Below, piece after piece: positions 1-11,918 of a stretch of 64,000 bases of DNA. This DNA comes from Acanthosepion esculentum. Its lineage: Eukaryota > Mollusca > Cephalopoda > Sepiida > Sepiidae. The notes under the pieces were generated by a model. It saw only the letters and a program-made list of their open reading frames with translations, ran no database searches and was not told the DNA's origin. Every line of letters starts with the position of its first letter. The first letter of the stretch is position 1. The stretch covers positions 94,747,951-94,811,950 of the forward strand of contig OZ038485.1 in assembly GCA_964036315.1 (NCBI GenBank), read 5' to 3'. The translations under genes were made by a program, and so were the position numbers.

Positions 1-2262
1 CACTCATGATTGTGCTTCTGAGTTCTCTTCCTGGATCAAAGCTGGTATCGAAGCTTTCATCCCCTCCAGGAAATTCAAGGTCAAACCGCGCTCCTCCCCC
101 TGGTTCACAGCTGCTTGCTCAGCCGCCATTGCCCATAGGAACCACTTCTTCCACAGTTTTCGTAGTGACATGTCCGACTCCAACAGATGTCTATTTACCT
201 CTGCACGCAATGAGTGTAAGCGTACCCTCGACAATGCCAAGGCACTATTTGCAGCTCGGATGAAGGAACGTATTGCATCCCGCAAATTTGGCTCCAAGGA
301 CTATTGGCGCCTCTGCAAGAGAGCGTTCTGAATAGTAACAAACCCTCCATTCCTCCACTGTTCAATCAGTTTGAGGTCCTGACCACCTCTGCCGACAAGG
401 CCGAATGCTTCGCTCGGAAGTTTTCTTCCAATTCTATGGTTGACTCTTCTAGGGTACCCTTGCCCGACTTCCCTCCCAGAACTGAGGCCCTACTGGACGG
501 CTTGCACATAAACCCCGTCATCGGTACTGGGCATTATTTCTAACTTAGATCTCCACAAGGCTACCGGTGGCGACGGTATACCAGCCATTGTCCTGAAGAA
601 ATGCGCACCTGAACTGGCACCTGCCCTCTCTAAATTGTACAACGGCTGCCTCAAGGAGTCCTGGTTTCCTGACTGCTGGAAGTCCTCTACCATTGTTCCT
701 GTCTTTAAGAACTCTGGCGACCCCTCCAACCCTTCTAATTACCGTCCTATCAGTCTCCTTCCCCTCTTCGGCAAAGTCTTCGAGGCCATTATCAACACCG
801 AAGTGATTACTCACCTGATATCCCACGATCTGCTCTCAGACAAGCAGTATGGTTTCCGCTTTGCCCGGTCTACTACCGATGTGCTTACGGCCATCACAGA
901 ATTTGTCTACCAAGCTATCCATAATAACGGCGAAGCCCGTGCCGTGGCCCTTGACATCTCCAAAGCATTCGATAGGGTTTGGCATGCCGGCCTCCTTCGC
1001 AAGCTCCGGGATTATGGTATCACAGGTCGATTGTTTGACCTAATTCAATCGTTCCTATCAAACCGGGATTTGAAGGTTGTTCTCAGTGGATTCTTCTCCA
1101 ACTCCTATCCCACTAACGCTGGTGTTCCTCAAGGCTCCATCCTTGGCCCTACTCTGTTCCTCATATTTATAAACGACCTTCCTGACGCCATAGACTCCCA
1201 AGTCGGTATCTACGCTGACGACACTACTATTTACTCCTGCCTCAAGCACAAATCTAGTGAGGCGGACAAAATTAACCTGGCAGCTCAAATTCAAAAAGGA
1301 CCTCCAATCGGTTGTGGACTGGGGAGAGAAATGGATGGTCAACTTTAACGCCTCTAAAACAAAACTGCTCTCCATTAACCACCACAAGGAGCCATCCCTG
1401 CATCCCATCAGAATGTCTGAGGACCAACTCCTCGAGAGCTCCTCTCTGCGGCTGCTCGGTCTCATGCTGTTCGCTGATCTGAGATGGAACAAATACATCG
1501 AGTCAGTTGCATCATCCACCGCAAGAAAAGTTGGTTCCCTGTGACGAGCTAGGAAATTCTTCTCCCCGGAATCGATCCTCCAAGTCTATAAGTCTACCAT
1601 TCGCCCTTGCATGGAGTATTGCTGCCATTTATGGTCTGGGGCCCCTGCTGTTTGCCTCAGGGTTCTTGATAAGATCCAGAGACGGATATGCAAAATGTGA
1701 TTGGCCCTGATCTGTCATCTCGTCTGCAGTCGCTCTCTCACAGATGCGATGTTGCATCGCTCTGCCTTTTCTACAAGTACTTCCACGGTAATTGCTCCGA
1801 GGAGTTGCTTTCGCTTGTCCCTAAGCCTCGTGAATTTAAGCGTCCTACGAGGCTGGCATCCCGTTCCCACCCCTTCACCGTTGAAACTGTTAGATGTAGA
1901 CATCTCTTCTACTCCAATAGCTTCATGTCTCGCACATCTCGCCTATGGAACTCCCTTCCCTATTACTGTTTCCCTGACAAATACAATCTCCAACAGTTTA
2001 AGTGTAGCGTCAATCGTCATCTCCAGTTGCCTTGATCTATCCACATCCCTTCTCCACTTCCTTTCATCTTTCATTCCTATCTGCTCTCACTCTATATCTT
2101 CTGTAACCCCCTGCCTTGATCGACCCTCCGTCCTTCTCTTTCTCCACATCCCTTCCTTTACCACTCCTGTCTGCTCTTCCTCCAACCCTTCTGTAACCCC
2201 ATGCATGATAGTGGCCACCAGCCTTGCCTTGGGGTGATACGCTTAAAAAATAAAAATTTAGT
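1..2262 (+). mobile_element. CR1/Jockey-type LINE, copy 1 (5' end outside window)
   Basis: This non-LTR retrotransposon runs into the window from the left and ends at an A-rich tail near 2245-2262. It holds the region before the reverse transcriptase, the reverse transcriptase itself, and the long C-terminal extension typical of CR1/Jockey-group LINEs. A pyrimidine-rich 3' UTR of about 220 bp follows. Copy 2 (4076-6090) and the fragment at 37306-37985 belong to the same family and end alike, with a short GGTGATA-like terminus before the A tail. Several frameshifts show the copy is dead. Confidence 0.9.
2..2035 (+). pseudogene. Broken LINE reverse transcriptase ORF (copy 1)
   Basis: The intact function would be target-primed reverse transcription of the LINE RNA. 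Reading across frames, the segment near 8-330 matches the pre-RT region. The frame then shifts near 325 and again near 515. The clean RT block is 635-1300, with YRPISLLPLFGK, the first catalytic Asp in ALDISKAFDRVWHAG, GVPQGSILGPTLF and the active-site YADD box (GIYADDTTIY). An extra A near 1298 shifts the frame, a TGA interrupts near 1542, and another shift lies near 1690. The C-terminal tail ends in LWNSLPYYCFPDKYNLQ and a stop near 2035. The intact YADD with several separate breaks points to an old but moderately preserved copy. Confidence 0.88.
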
Positions 2263-3872
2263 AGAAAAAGAAAATAAGATTTTTTTTTTATTGAAATAGA
2301 AAATGGACGTTTGCATTATATATCTCCAGAAATTGAAATGATGGATTCAGCCATTTTCCTTCAATTTTTTCAACACATTTGTTCTGTCTGTTGGCGTGGG
2401 AAAATAGTAATTCCTTCAGGAAAGGTGAGATGATGGGGGTGGGAACAGGGGCATAGATTGATATTTTGATAATATTCAATTGTGGCACACTCTAGGATTT
2501 TCCTTCTCAGTAAATTACTTTCTCTTTTGATGAGTGGCATTATTTTTAGATCAAAATTGTGGCCAAATTTATTTCTGTGTATAACTAGTGCATTTGTTAA
2601 ATTGTTATTTATAACGGCCTCTTTTGTGTTCATAGACACACTTTTTTTTTTTTTTAATTTCTACAGGTTTTGCCAATGTATTGTGAAGAACAGCCTTGGA
2701 AACTTATTTTATATATACTCGCTTCTGAACTATTATTGATACAGGTGTTTTTAGATTTGATTATATCCTTGATTATTTTGGAAGTGGTTGTGAATATTTC
2801 GATATTATTCAGAGGGGATAAGATATTTTACATTGTGGGTGTTATAGAATATGAATTGGTAGTTAGTATTAAGTATCTGTGTTTAATTTATTATTGTGGA
2901 TAATGTTATTTTTGTTGCGGTCATATATTTTTGTACCTTTCTCTTTGCATTGTGGATAAGAAATCATAGGAATATTGAAGATTTTTTCTATGTCTGTTTC
3001 TTCTTTGGGTAGAGGGCATTGGGAGCTGCAAATTCTTAGTGCTCTTAAGTAGAAACCTATAATTATACCAATTTTATAAGGGTGGTTTTTGTTGGTATAT
3101 TTTCCTCTTGTCTTTTCATTCATATATATAACAAATTGGAAAAACATTTTGATGTGCCACATTTTGTCATTTAGTACTTCATCAGACTAAAGTGATGTTT
3201 ATGTTGATGTGATTACACATGCACATGATATGTAAAACATTTTTTCCACTTTGTCAGATTTTCATAAAATTGTTCACATACACACGCACATTATGTTTCC
3301 CCGAATAGGGCCAACTTGTATTTCATCCCCTGCTGTCTATAGAGGGCAGGACGTTGCATGTTAATAATAATAGACTCCAAGATGCCTATATGGAGTCTCA
3401 TCTGTGCCCTGTGCAAGACAGAAAAGAAATCAGGAGAATAATTTGTCCTGCCAGCAACAGAATTTAAAAGGTGCTCACCGAATCAGGAGTCTGTGAATGC
3501 CAAGATGTCAAAGGCTCATGTGTCCACACCTGGCCTTGGACATGCTGGGCGATCCTAACCTCCAACCTCTAGATGGTTTTGCCCACATAGTCGGTCTCAC
3601 ATTGACATTTATATTGATATATTACCAAACTTTGTTGGTTGGTAGGCAAGGCATCCTTACAGCAAGGGTTGTAAAAATACTTCGGACTATAACAGTATTG
3701 AAACACCATTTAATAGAAAATTAGTAAAAAAACAAAAACAAAATTTTTTTTTTTCATCACCCCTCACTCCATTCGCCTACTGCAGTTGGTAATTTATTCT
3801 TAGTTTCAGTTGTTGGTAAAAAAATTTTCTTATCAACTGCTTCGTTTTATGTTGCGACAATAATAAAAACAT

Positions 3873-3875
<3 letters not shown>
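2263..3875. other. AT-rich spacer, no gene recognised
   Basis: Most of this stretch is low-complexity AT sequence with no coding signature. A less AT-rich patch at about 3310-3620 holds an imperfect palindrome at 3331-3353 and a short hairpin at 3370-3396 (AGACTCCA stem). I could not assign that patch to a repeat family. A weak hammerhead-like string at 3151-3190 on the minus strand is treated in the findings. Confidence 0.6.

Positions 3876-3919
<44 letters not shown>
3876..3919. repeat. (TA)n microsatellite
   Basis: About 22 uninterrupted TA dinucleotides lie between AT-rich flanks. Confidence 0.97.
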
Positions 3920-3923
<4 letters not shown>

Positions 3924-4075
3924 CAAAATTCCCTTTATGCTTCAATTTAGTTAAAAGGCTAATATTTAAGAAATAACATCAATCTTATTGTCAATGTTGT
4001 TATCATTTTGTTGGCTTTTTATTCTTCAAATTTTATTAAATGGCCTATTAAATCTGCATTGTAAACAAAAATCAC

Positions 4076-5853
4076 TATTTGCTGCTCGGATGAAGGAACG
4101 TATTGCATCCCGCAAATTTGGCTCCAGAGATTATTGGCGCCTCTGCAAGAGCGTCCTGAACAATAACATACCCTCCATTCCTCCCCTGTTCAATCAGTCT
4201 GAGGTCCTGACCACCTCTGCTGACAAGGCCGAATGCTTCGCTTGGAAGTTTTCTTCCAATTCTACGCTAGATTCTTCCGGGGTGCCCTTGCCTGATTTCC
4301 CTCCCAGAACTGAGGCCCTCCTGGACGGGTTGCACATAACCCCGTCGTCAGTATTGGGCATTATTTCTAACCTAGATCACCACAAGGCTACTGGTGGTGA
4401 CGGAATACCAGCCATTGTCCTAAAGAAATGTGCACCTGAACTGGCACCTGCCCTCTCTAAATTGTACAACCGCTGCCTCAAGGAGTCCTGTTTTCCTGAC
4501 TGCTGGAAGTCCTCAACCATTGTTCCTGTCTTTCAGAACTCTGGTGACCCCTCCGACCCTTCCAATTACCGTCCTATCAGTCTCCTACCCCTCTTCGGCA
4601 AAGTCTTCGAGGCCATTATCAACGCCGAAGTGATTAATCACCTGATATCCAACGATCTGCTCTCAGACAAGCAGTATGGTTTCTGCTTTGCCCGATCTAC
4701 TGCCGATGTGCTTACGGCCATCACTGAATTTGTCTACCAAGCTATCCATAACAACGGTGAAGCTCGTGCCGTGGCCCTTGACATCTCCATTCGATAGAGT
4801 TTGGCATGCCGGCCTTCTCCGCAAGCTCCAGGGTTATGGTATCACAGGTCTATTGTTTGACCTAATACAGTCATTCCTGTCAAACCGGAATTTGAAGGTT
4901 GTTCTTAGTGGATTCATCTCCAGATCCTATCCCGCTAACGCAGGTGTTCCTCAAGGCTCCATCCTAGGCCCTACTCTGTTCCTCATATTTATAAACGACC
5001 TTCCTGATGCCATAGACTCCCAAGTCGGCATCTTACGCTGACGACACCACTATTTACTCCTGCCTCAAACACAAATCTAGTGAGGCGGACAAAGCTAACC
5101 TGGCAGCTCAAATTGAAAAGGACCTCCAATCGGTTGTGATCTGGGGTGAGAAATGGATGGTTAACTTTAACGCCTCTAAAACAAAACTGCTCTCTATCAA
5201 CCACCACAAGGACCCATCCCTGCATCCCATCAGAATGTCTGATGACCAACTTCTCGAGAGCTCCTCCCTGCGGCTGCTCGGTCTCACGCTGTCTGCTGAT
5301 CTGAGATGGAACAAATACATCGAGTCAGTTGCATCAGCCACCGCAAAGAAAGTTGGTTCTCTGTGCCGAGCCAGGAAATTTTTCTCCCCGGAATCGATCC
5401 TTCAAGTCTATAAATCGACCATTCGCCCTTGCATGGAGTATTGCTGCCATTTATGGTCTGGGGCCCTGCTGTTTGCCTCGGGGTTCTTGATAAGATCCAG
5501 AGACGAATAGGCAACGTGATTGGCCCTGATCTGTCATCTTGTCTGCACTCAACTCTTTCACAGAGGCGATGTTGCCTCGCTCTGCCTTTTTTACAAATAC
5601 TTCCACGGTAATTGCTCTGAGGAGTTGCGTTCGCTTGTCCCCAGGCCTCGTGAATTTAAACGCCCCACCAGGCTGGCATCCCACTCCCACCCCTACACCG
5701 TGGAAACTGTTAGATGTAGATGTCTCTTCTACTCCAATAGCTTCATGTCTCACACATCTCGCCTATGGAACTCCCTTCCCTATTACTGTTTCCCTGACAA
5801 ATACAATCTCCAACGGTTTAAGTGTAGTGTCAATCGACATCTCCAGTTGCCTT
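4076..5853 (+). pseudogene. Broken LINE reverse transcriptase ORF (copy 2)
   Basis: The frame is open from the truncation to about 4797. A 5-bp deletion relative to copy 1 near 4789 then removes the codons around the first catalytic motif (ALDIS then IR). The frame resumes as FDRVWHAGLLRKLQ. A single extra T near 5034 disrupts the YADD active-site box itself, and a one-base loss near 5464 breaks the C-terminal extension. The tail still reads SRLWNSLPYYCFPDKYNLQ before the stop near 5853. At least three independent frameshifts mean no functional product. Confidence 0.87.
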
Positions 5854-6090
5854 AATCTATACACTTCCCTTCTCCACATCCTTTCATTTTTCATTCCTAT
5901 CTGCTCTCGCTCCAGATCTTTTGTGGCCCCCTTGCCTTGATCGACCCACTGTCTTTCTCTTTCTCCACATCCCCTCTCTTGCCACTCCTATCTGCTCTTC
6001 CTCCAACCCTTCTTTAACCCCTTGCGTGATAGTGGCCTCCGGCCTTGCTTGCGGTGATATGATTTATAAAAAAAAAAAAAAAAAAAAAAC
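4076..6090 (+). mobile_element. CR1/Jockey-type LINE, copy 2, 5'-truncated
   Basis: A second copy of the element at 1-2262, in the same orientation and closely similar throughout. Its 5' truncation falls at about 4076, inside the pre-RT region (homology starts at the segment encoding ARMKERIASRKFG). It ends in a poly(A) run at 6068-6090, and 5' truncation plus an A tail is the usual mark of LINE insertion. No clear target-site duplication could be read. Confidence 0.9.
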
Positions 6091-6297
6091 CTTTTTTTGT
6101 TGGTTTATACTCACAAGGAGCTTATTTACACTAATTTGTTTGTATTTTTTTGTAATAAATTTATTTTATTTGTGGCTCCTTAGTTACCCCATGTTTACCC
6201 TTTTCAGTTCCATTATTTTGATTATTGTTGTTCTGATGAATCTTTATGAAGAAGTGCTGGGTGAATAAAGTACTTTAAAAAGAATGTATTCCGTCGT

Positions 6298-6301
<4 letters not shown>

Positions 6302-6343
<42 letters not shown>
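6302..6343. repeat. (TA)n microsatellite
   Basis: About 21 TA units. The sequence just before it (6233-6300) contains CTGATGA, a short TCTT/AAGA stem and GTGAATAAAG. That resembles the 3' ends of some retroelements but is too degenerate to classify. Confidence 0.95.
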
Positions 6344-6346
<3 letters not shown>

Positions 6347-6937
6347 CTGTTCTGTAGACAAGCTAACATCTTGGGAAGTAGTATCAATCTATGTCTGAGC
6401 TACAAATTGAACAAAAATTTAATATGTACCCATTATTAATAATGCAATGACCTACATTATCTTACACTCTGTATTTAATAAAACGTATCCAAAATGCAAG
6501 TATTTTTTTGTATGTATTTGTCTGCAGGAAATTTATTTGCTCCGATACCAATAGACAGTGATACTGCAAATGAAACAGAAATGCAAACTGATATTGGAGT
6601 AGCAAATTAAATTGGTCTGAGTAAACTAATAAACAAGCAAGGCCTGTAAAATTGACCTCCCTGCCTATCCTGCCTCCACAAAATGAGCACACCAGCAAAT
6701 CAATTCAATCAGCTGAGAAGAAAACTGAAAATGGAATAATACTTAAAAAGTTCATTCTCAAGTAATAATCTTCAAATAATCCAGTTTTCTCAGATAAAGC
6801 ATTGTCATTATTATTTATTGTAGCAAAAGGATTTTCATTTTTTTTTTTTTAATTTCATGTACATCTCTAAAAATTATTTACTTGAATCCACTATATTACT
6901 GATTCCTTTCATCAAGATGCTCCCCACCACTACACAA

Positions 6938-7032
6938 GTATGAGTTAAATAGCGGGATAAACTAGGCTCTGTAGCCTTGGCTGGCAGCCAGTCTAAGAGA
7001 AGAACTAGTCTGTATTCAAAACCATGGAGAAA
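6938..7032 (+). mobile_element. tRNA-derived SINE fragment (family B body)
   Basis: A body-only fragment matching the minus-strand SINEs at 14872, 26195, 42521 and 51711. The shared order is a GGCTCT..AGCCTTG block, then a GCAGCCAGTCTA-type block, then CCAAACCATGGAGAA (here CAAAACCATGGAGAA). The tRNA-like head is missing. It ends where a small hairpin begins. Confidence 0.65.
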
Positions 7033-7074
7033 CTGTTCCACTATTTATTCCAAAAAGAGATAGTGGAACAGTTT
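7030..7074. repeat. Short perfect hairpin
   Basis: AAACTGTTCCACTAT at 7030-7044 is exactly complementary to 7060-7074, with a 15-nt loop. It sits at the broken end of a SINE fragment. Confidence 0.85.
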
Positions 7075-7129
7075 GAGACAGAGCTGAAAGTTTACGATAC
7101 TTATTTTGCTTTCATTGCTCTATGCATGC

Positions 7130-7505
7130 GAGACCCGGGTCACTTACTGGAGACACATGGAAGGAGTGGATCAATTTCACCAGCAGTGTCTCCACATTAG
7201 ATACACAATATGCGTGTGCGACATTGATATCCTTGAACGCAGTCTACCAGTATAGTGTCTCTGGTATTTCAGTGCCAACTGCGATGACGATAGGATCCTT
7301 AAACAGTTTCTATATGGTGAATTGGTTGAAGGAAAATAAAAACCAGTGCAGCAGCCAAAATTGACATAAAAAAATTGTGTCAAGAACACACTGAAGAAGG
7401 CCAACAAAGTGACTGGGAAAACCTAGCTCAAGATCATCCAACCTGGAGGAAAGCAATGCACAGTGGTAATAGAGACTTTGAACAAAATCATGACATGCAT
7501 GAAAA
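7130..7505 (+). pseudogene. RTE-type LINE, C-terminal end of the ORF, degraded
   Basis: Translating across frames gives DDRILKQFLYGELVEGK, then QPKLT, then SDWENLAQDHPTWRKAM and an FEQNH segment. This is the order seen at the C-terminus of RTE-type LINE polyproteins: RIPKQ-LYGEL, then GRPKLR-KD-CKR, then W-LA-DR-WR. The RT domain and the terminal zinc finger are absent. Frameshifts separate the blocks. A related minus-strand relic lies at 37986-38200, and related plus-strand 3' ends lie at 33862 and 38785. Confidence 0.7.
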
Positions 7506-8057
7506 AGTTAAGAGATATTCATAAAGGTCTTGATGTCAATTTCCCTGAAAATGTTGCCACAGAATTTAATCTAGCATGTAATGAATGTGGATGTGTCTAA
7601 GACAGATAGTAATTCCATTTGATGTTCAAGACTGAAAGAGGCTTTTGCTGGTGAAAGCATTTTAATTATTGGATGTTGCGATGATATAGAGTCCAGGTTT
7701 TACAGTCATATAGCAAACTTGAAATGACATATAGATAGATTAGGATTATTATATATATACACGAACACACATACACACATTGTTTTAAAAGGTGGATAAA
7801 AGTACTGAGATTCTGGTAAATTTGAGGCAATATTATAAACTGAACCTTAAAGTCAATGGAGTTGGTCATATAATTTGGGAAGTGGAACAAAATAAAAGAA
7901 TATTAGTCCAACGTGTGTTTCAGTGTTTTGACACTGGCAATACAACCTAGAAGTGAACAGCCATCAATTGTCACTTATAAGTACAGAATGGAGAACCCAA
8001 TCACTAGCACTTGATAACTTTCAGAATGGCTAGGACCATCTAAAGATATAAGACAGA

Positions 8058-8060
<3 letters not shown>
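7506..8060. other. AT-rich spacer
   Basis: No gene, RNA or repeat family recognised. Short open frames here have no recognisable motifs. Confidence 0.5.

Positions 8061-8109
<49 letters not shown>
8061..8109. repeat. (TA)n microsatellite with one CA interruption
   Basis: Two TA runs separated by a single CATA at about 8090. Confidence 0.95.
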
Positions 8110-8142
8110 GGAAGCGATTATAGTTGTTTCAACAAGAGAAAG

Positions 8143-8341
8143 GCATATATTTTAAAAAGAAGATAAACCACAAATGCTTTTGGTTGAAATATGGACTTTT
8201 GTTTTAAAATATATCATACTCTATTTTCCATAATTCTACTACACACGTTTCTGGTTTCACGAACTTCTTCAAGCAAAGAGTACTTCATTATAAAAATGAA
8301 TTTTTCGTGTGGTAGGGATTCAAATGTCTTTCTTGATAAGT

Positions 8342-8383
<42 letters not shown>

Positions 8384-8998
8384 CATATAGTTCTCTTGTT
8401 AATATTTCATTATTTCGCGTGGTATGACGTCATAGAACTATATTATGAATTTATGATTTGTGTTTGATATCTTGTGACCATTATCGTCGTATAGCAATCT
8501 ATGTCAGCAAATATATTGACTACTGTATTTGGTCATTATGTGTGTATGCTGTGTTTTTTTGTGTGTGGTGTTATGATCTATTTAGTGCTGGTTTAAATTT
8601 GTTTATGAAGTTTTCTTTTAGTTGTAGGTAAGAATAATTATCTGTTTGATATATTGCCATTATTTTAAATTTACCTTGATTACATTTGTAGATATGTTGT
8701 GATACAAAGAGTTTTCTATTGTCGGGTAATTTGATGGTGCTTTTGTGAAGAGAAACTCTGGTTTAGTGCTTGACTTATACCTATATGTGATTTCTTGCAT
8801 TTTGTGCATAAATGACATTTTTGGAGTAGCAGTTTAAATTTTTATTTATTATGAATGTTTTTTGTGGGGTTTTCAAAAGTGAAGGAGCTTCTTTCTATAA
8901 TGATATTACAAACTTATATCTTTTTTGTCACATTTTAAATGTAATCAAGGTAAATTTAAAATAATGTTTGCAGTTTATCTTCTTTTTAAAAAATAAAC
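8143..8998. repeat. Segment bounded by nested inverted repeats
   Basis: The outer ends at 8143-8178 and about 8960-8998 are imperfect inverted repeats sharing TTTTAAAAAGAAGATAAAC. Inside, 8658-8687 and 8937-8966 are a perfect 30-bp inverted repeat (core AATTTACCTTGATTACATTT). A (TA)n run sits within the segment. No coding sequence is recognised. It could be a non-autonomous transposon or a remnant of inverted retroelement ends. Confidence 0.55.
8345..8381. repeat. (TA)n microsatellite
   Basis: About 18 TA units inside the inverted-repeat segment. Confidence 0.95.
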
Positions 8999-9121
8999 AT
9001 CTCAAAAATACCCACTAAGAAGTAAAAAAAATGGTTTTTGATGAGAGAGAAAAAAGTGCTCAATGCTTCATAGCAGAACAAATATCCTTATTAAGAAAGT
9101 TGTCTGCAATGGCCAGCTTAT

Positions 9122-9166
9122 ACTTGGTGTTTCAGATGTACATTTAGTATACATAAAACACCAAGT
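9122..9166. repeat. Imperfect hairpin
   Basis: ACTTGGTGTTT at 9122 pairs with AAACACCAAGT ending at 9166. The stem continues with mismatches towards an ATGTAC/GTATACAT centre. It has the size of a small-RNA precursor stem, but nothing shows it is transcribed. Confidence 0.5.
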
Positions 9167-10064
9167 AGAAGTCAGCGATTGGAAACACCTTATATATTTT
9201 CATATACCTATATTAATTTTTGACTAATAATCTATTACTTTCAAGCCATTTTTACACATATAAGCTGCATGGATTGAAAATAATAATAAAAATATGAAAA
9301 ATTAAATTTAATAATAAAGACAATGCTTGACCTGAGAAATTTAAACAACTTCAAACTGCTATTACTATCAGTGTAAACAATATGTCATGATTATGAAAAA
9401 TGGAAAAGAAAAGGAATGTCACTATATGGCCAATAAAAACAAAATACCTGCTTATTGAGTTTCTATAGACTAATCAATGGGCTGCCAGCATAGCAAGACA
9501 TGTAATCAAAGAGAAGGAATACAAGTCCAAATATCACCAGAAGCTTATTCTGATCTTTGCTACTTTTTGTATATGGTTGTAGAATAAATAAAATTAACCT
9601 GAGTTTTGATGAAATGAAACCATAAGGAAATGAAAGAAATATTAGTGAATAAATCCTTTCCCAGTATTTGACTGATTAATTTATACAAAAAAGTAAATCA
9701 TTTCAGTAAAAGTAAATAATTTCTAATCATAGAAATAAATAAAGAATTTTTTTTTACAATTGATGATTAACAAAAATTATGCCAACAGCAAGGGTAACTG
9801 TGCCTGGTGGGAGTACAAACAAATCATGTCCTATACCCCACCCAAACAAAAATGCATCAGCTCTTATGTGCACTGTAAAACATGTAGATTATCTAGTGGG
9901 TGGCACTTACTTACACTGCAAATGTTAAAGTGCAGCAAATTATGCACAGGTATAATGTCTGTCATGTAACAGGATTGCGTGAGAAAAGAAAAAAAAAGAA
10001 AAAAAAGAAAAAGATGGTAGGCTAGACCGGAGTCAGGCCAATGAGCAGAAATTAAAAAAAAAAA

Positions 10065-10068
<4 letters not shown>
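9167..10068. other. AT-rich spacer
   Basis: Nothing recognised. Purine-rich A/G runs at 9980-10012 precede the next microsatellite. Confidence 0.5.

Positions 10069-10118
<50 letters not shown>
10069..10118. repeat. (TA)n microsatellite
   Basis: About 25 TA units directly after an A15 run. Confidence 0.97.
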
Positions 10119-10119
<1 letters not shown>

Positions 10120-11649
10120 CCAACTCTCAACACTTCTGTAGCAATGCTGAAATTTTCACTGAACAGTTTTTTTCTAAAGTGAAATTTGAAAAATAAAATT
10201 CATTTTGGGAAATAAATAAAACAGCTCAAGAAAAAAAAAAAAATTTATATCTAGTTACCCACCCCCTTTTATTGTTGAAAATTACAACACTAAAATTATA
10301 CAGCTTGTTTTACTTTGCCTAAAAGAATAATATGAATATTTGGATAAGTGACAGATTGAGAGTTTAATAATAATCACCTAAGATTAGTGCACCCAGACTG
10401 ACCATTCCATTCACATGAGACCAGATATGATAATAGGGAATAAAGGATAAAAAATCTGCAAGATCATAGATATGGCTACGTCAACAGACTGCAGAATTAA
10501 TATAAAGGAGAGCGAGAAACTAGAAAAATACCAGGACCTTGCTTGAGAGCTTAGAAAGATATGGTATATGAAAGTTTTATTCATAATCACAGAAATACTT
10601 GGAACTCTGCAAAAAAAAAAAAATTAAAAAAACTGAAATAAAGACTGGACAAGTTGGATATCTGAAAAAGTGCCAAGACTGGAAACACCAGAGCATCTTG
10701 AGACCCGTGAAAATAACGAGAATAGACATTGGAGGGAACTTGTAGTCTTCTGCAATAACCATCAGGCAGAAGAAAAAAATAATCTCAGATGTAATAAAGG
10801 GATAAATGAAGTAGTTTGACTTTTGTGAGTAATTACCAAGTTGTCTGTATTAAAATAAGAAAAAGAAAAAAAAGCCTTTAGTAACCGCCACACTAAACTC
10901 AAAAGATATAACCAAGCGGTCATATGTGCCTATGTTTTCAAGGTATTTACAAAACTGCTCTTTTTGTGCTTCAAGAAATAAAAAGAGTAGATTTGTAAAC
11001 ACTGCTGCAAAGTATCATCACAAAAGAGTGGTACAATAAGATTGTTGACTGATAGTGGGTCAGCAACAACAATAATCCTTTCCTATTTAGTCAAAATGGT
11101 AACTTGAAAGGGAGGAAGGATTTCCTTGCAGCCTTCTTGGCCAGTCCATTATTTGATGACTGTATTTAAAAAAATTTTTAAAAAAATACATTTCTTGGTA
11201 AAGAAAGTCAACAAGCCTATAACTCTTCTACCTTCAACCATCTTTATTTGGTTTCTTTTACAAGTCTCCTAAAACTCTTAAAAGGTGTAGAATCCATCGA
11301 CTGTGATAGACTCAAGTGTATTAAACAAGGAAACAAAAATTATTAGCACAAAACCCTTTAAACAGCTATACAAAAGTACCAAGCACAAAGTTTAAATTTC
11401 TGTGAACAAGATTGTTCTTTTTGTAACAGTTTGTAGCTATCTAGTTTAATCACTCCTATATATGCGGTTAAAGTTGGATAAGAATCTACTGAAACGGTAA
11501 ATATAATTTGATTCACATCTTGTCCTGCTAATGTAGATTGTTTTTATAAATGAAAATCTCTTTCATATATACGGGTTCATTAGCAAAACATATCGAAGCA
11601 ATTTTTTTTTTTTTCAAATTGTCTTAGTATTTTTTTAGCCATCATTATT
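10119..11649. other. AT-rich spacer
   Basis: No gene or classified repeat seen in about 1.5 kb. Confidence 0.5.
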
Positions 11650-11760
11650 TCTTATTATAAACATTATTTTTAGTGGGTGCACACATTTGAGTTGCCATCT
11701 CTGTTTTTCTATTTAATTAAACAGTGAAATTAATAACAACCTGCCTATTTCTTTCTGTAA
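11650..11760 (-). mobile_element. SINE tail fragment (family E)
   Basis: It matches the tail of the SINEs at 17460-17895 and 34115-34320. The shared blocks are AACATTATTTTTAGTGGGT and AACAGTGAAATTAATAAC, read here on the opposite strand of the SINE. The tRNA-like head is missing. Confidence 0.55.
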
Positions 11761-11880
11761 TAAATGCAAACTGAAAAGACAATTCTAAATGTCAAATTTA
11801 CTGTCACATTGCTCAGATAAGCACACTAACTTCAACTGATTAAACTAGTATTTTAACTTCTTACAGCCAAGAAAATAATA

Positions 11881-11906
11881 TTGACTATTGTGTAAGCAAT
11901 AGTCAA
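11881..11906. repeat. Short perfect hairpin
   Basis: TTGACTATTG at 11881-11890 pairs exactly with CAATAGTCAA at 11897-11906, with a 6-nt loop. It lies just upstream of duplication copy A. Confidence 0.8.
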
Positions 11907-11918
11907 CTAACAGCTAAT

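Noticed and set aside
1..6090. A host tandem gene pair, given the repeated coding-like sequence
   Set aside because: Both units are LINE reverse transcriptases with A tails and several frameshifts each.
8191..8427. Small open frames with repeated Tyr-Ile through (TA)n arrays, here and at about a dozen other arrays
   Set aside because: Translation of TA repeats in open frames; no start context, domain or conservation visible.
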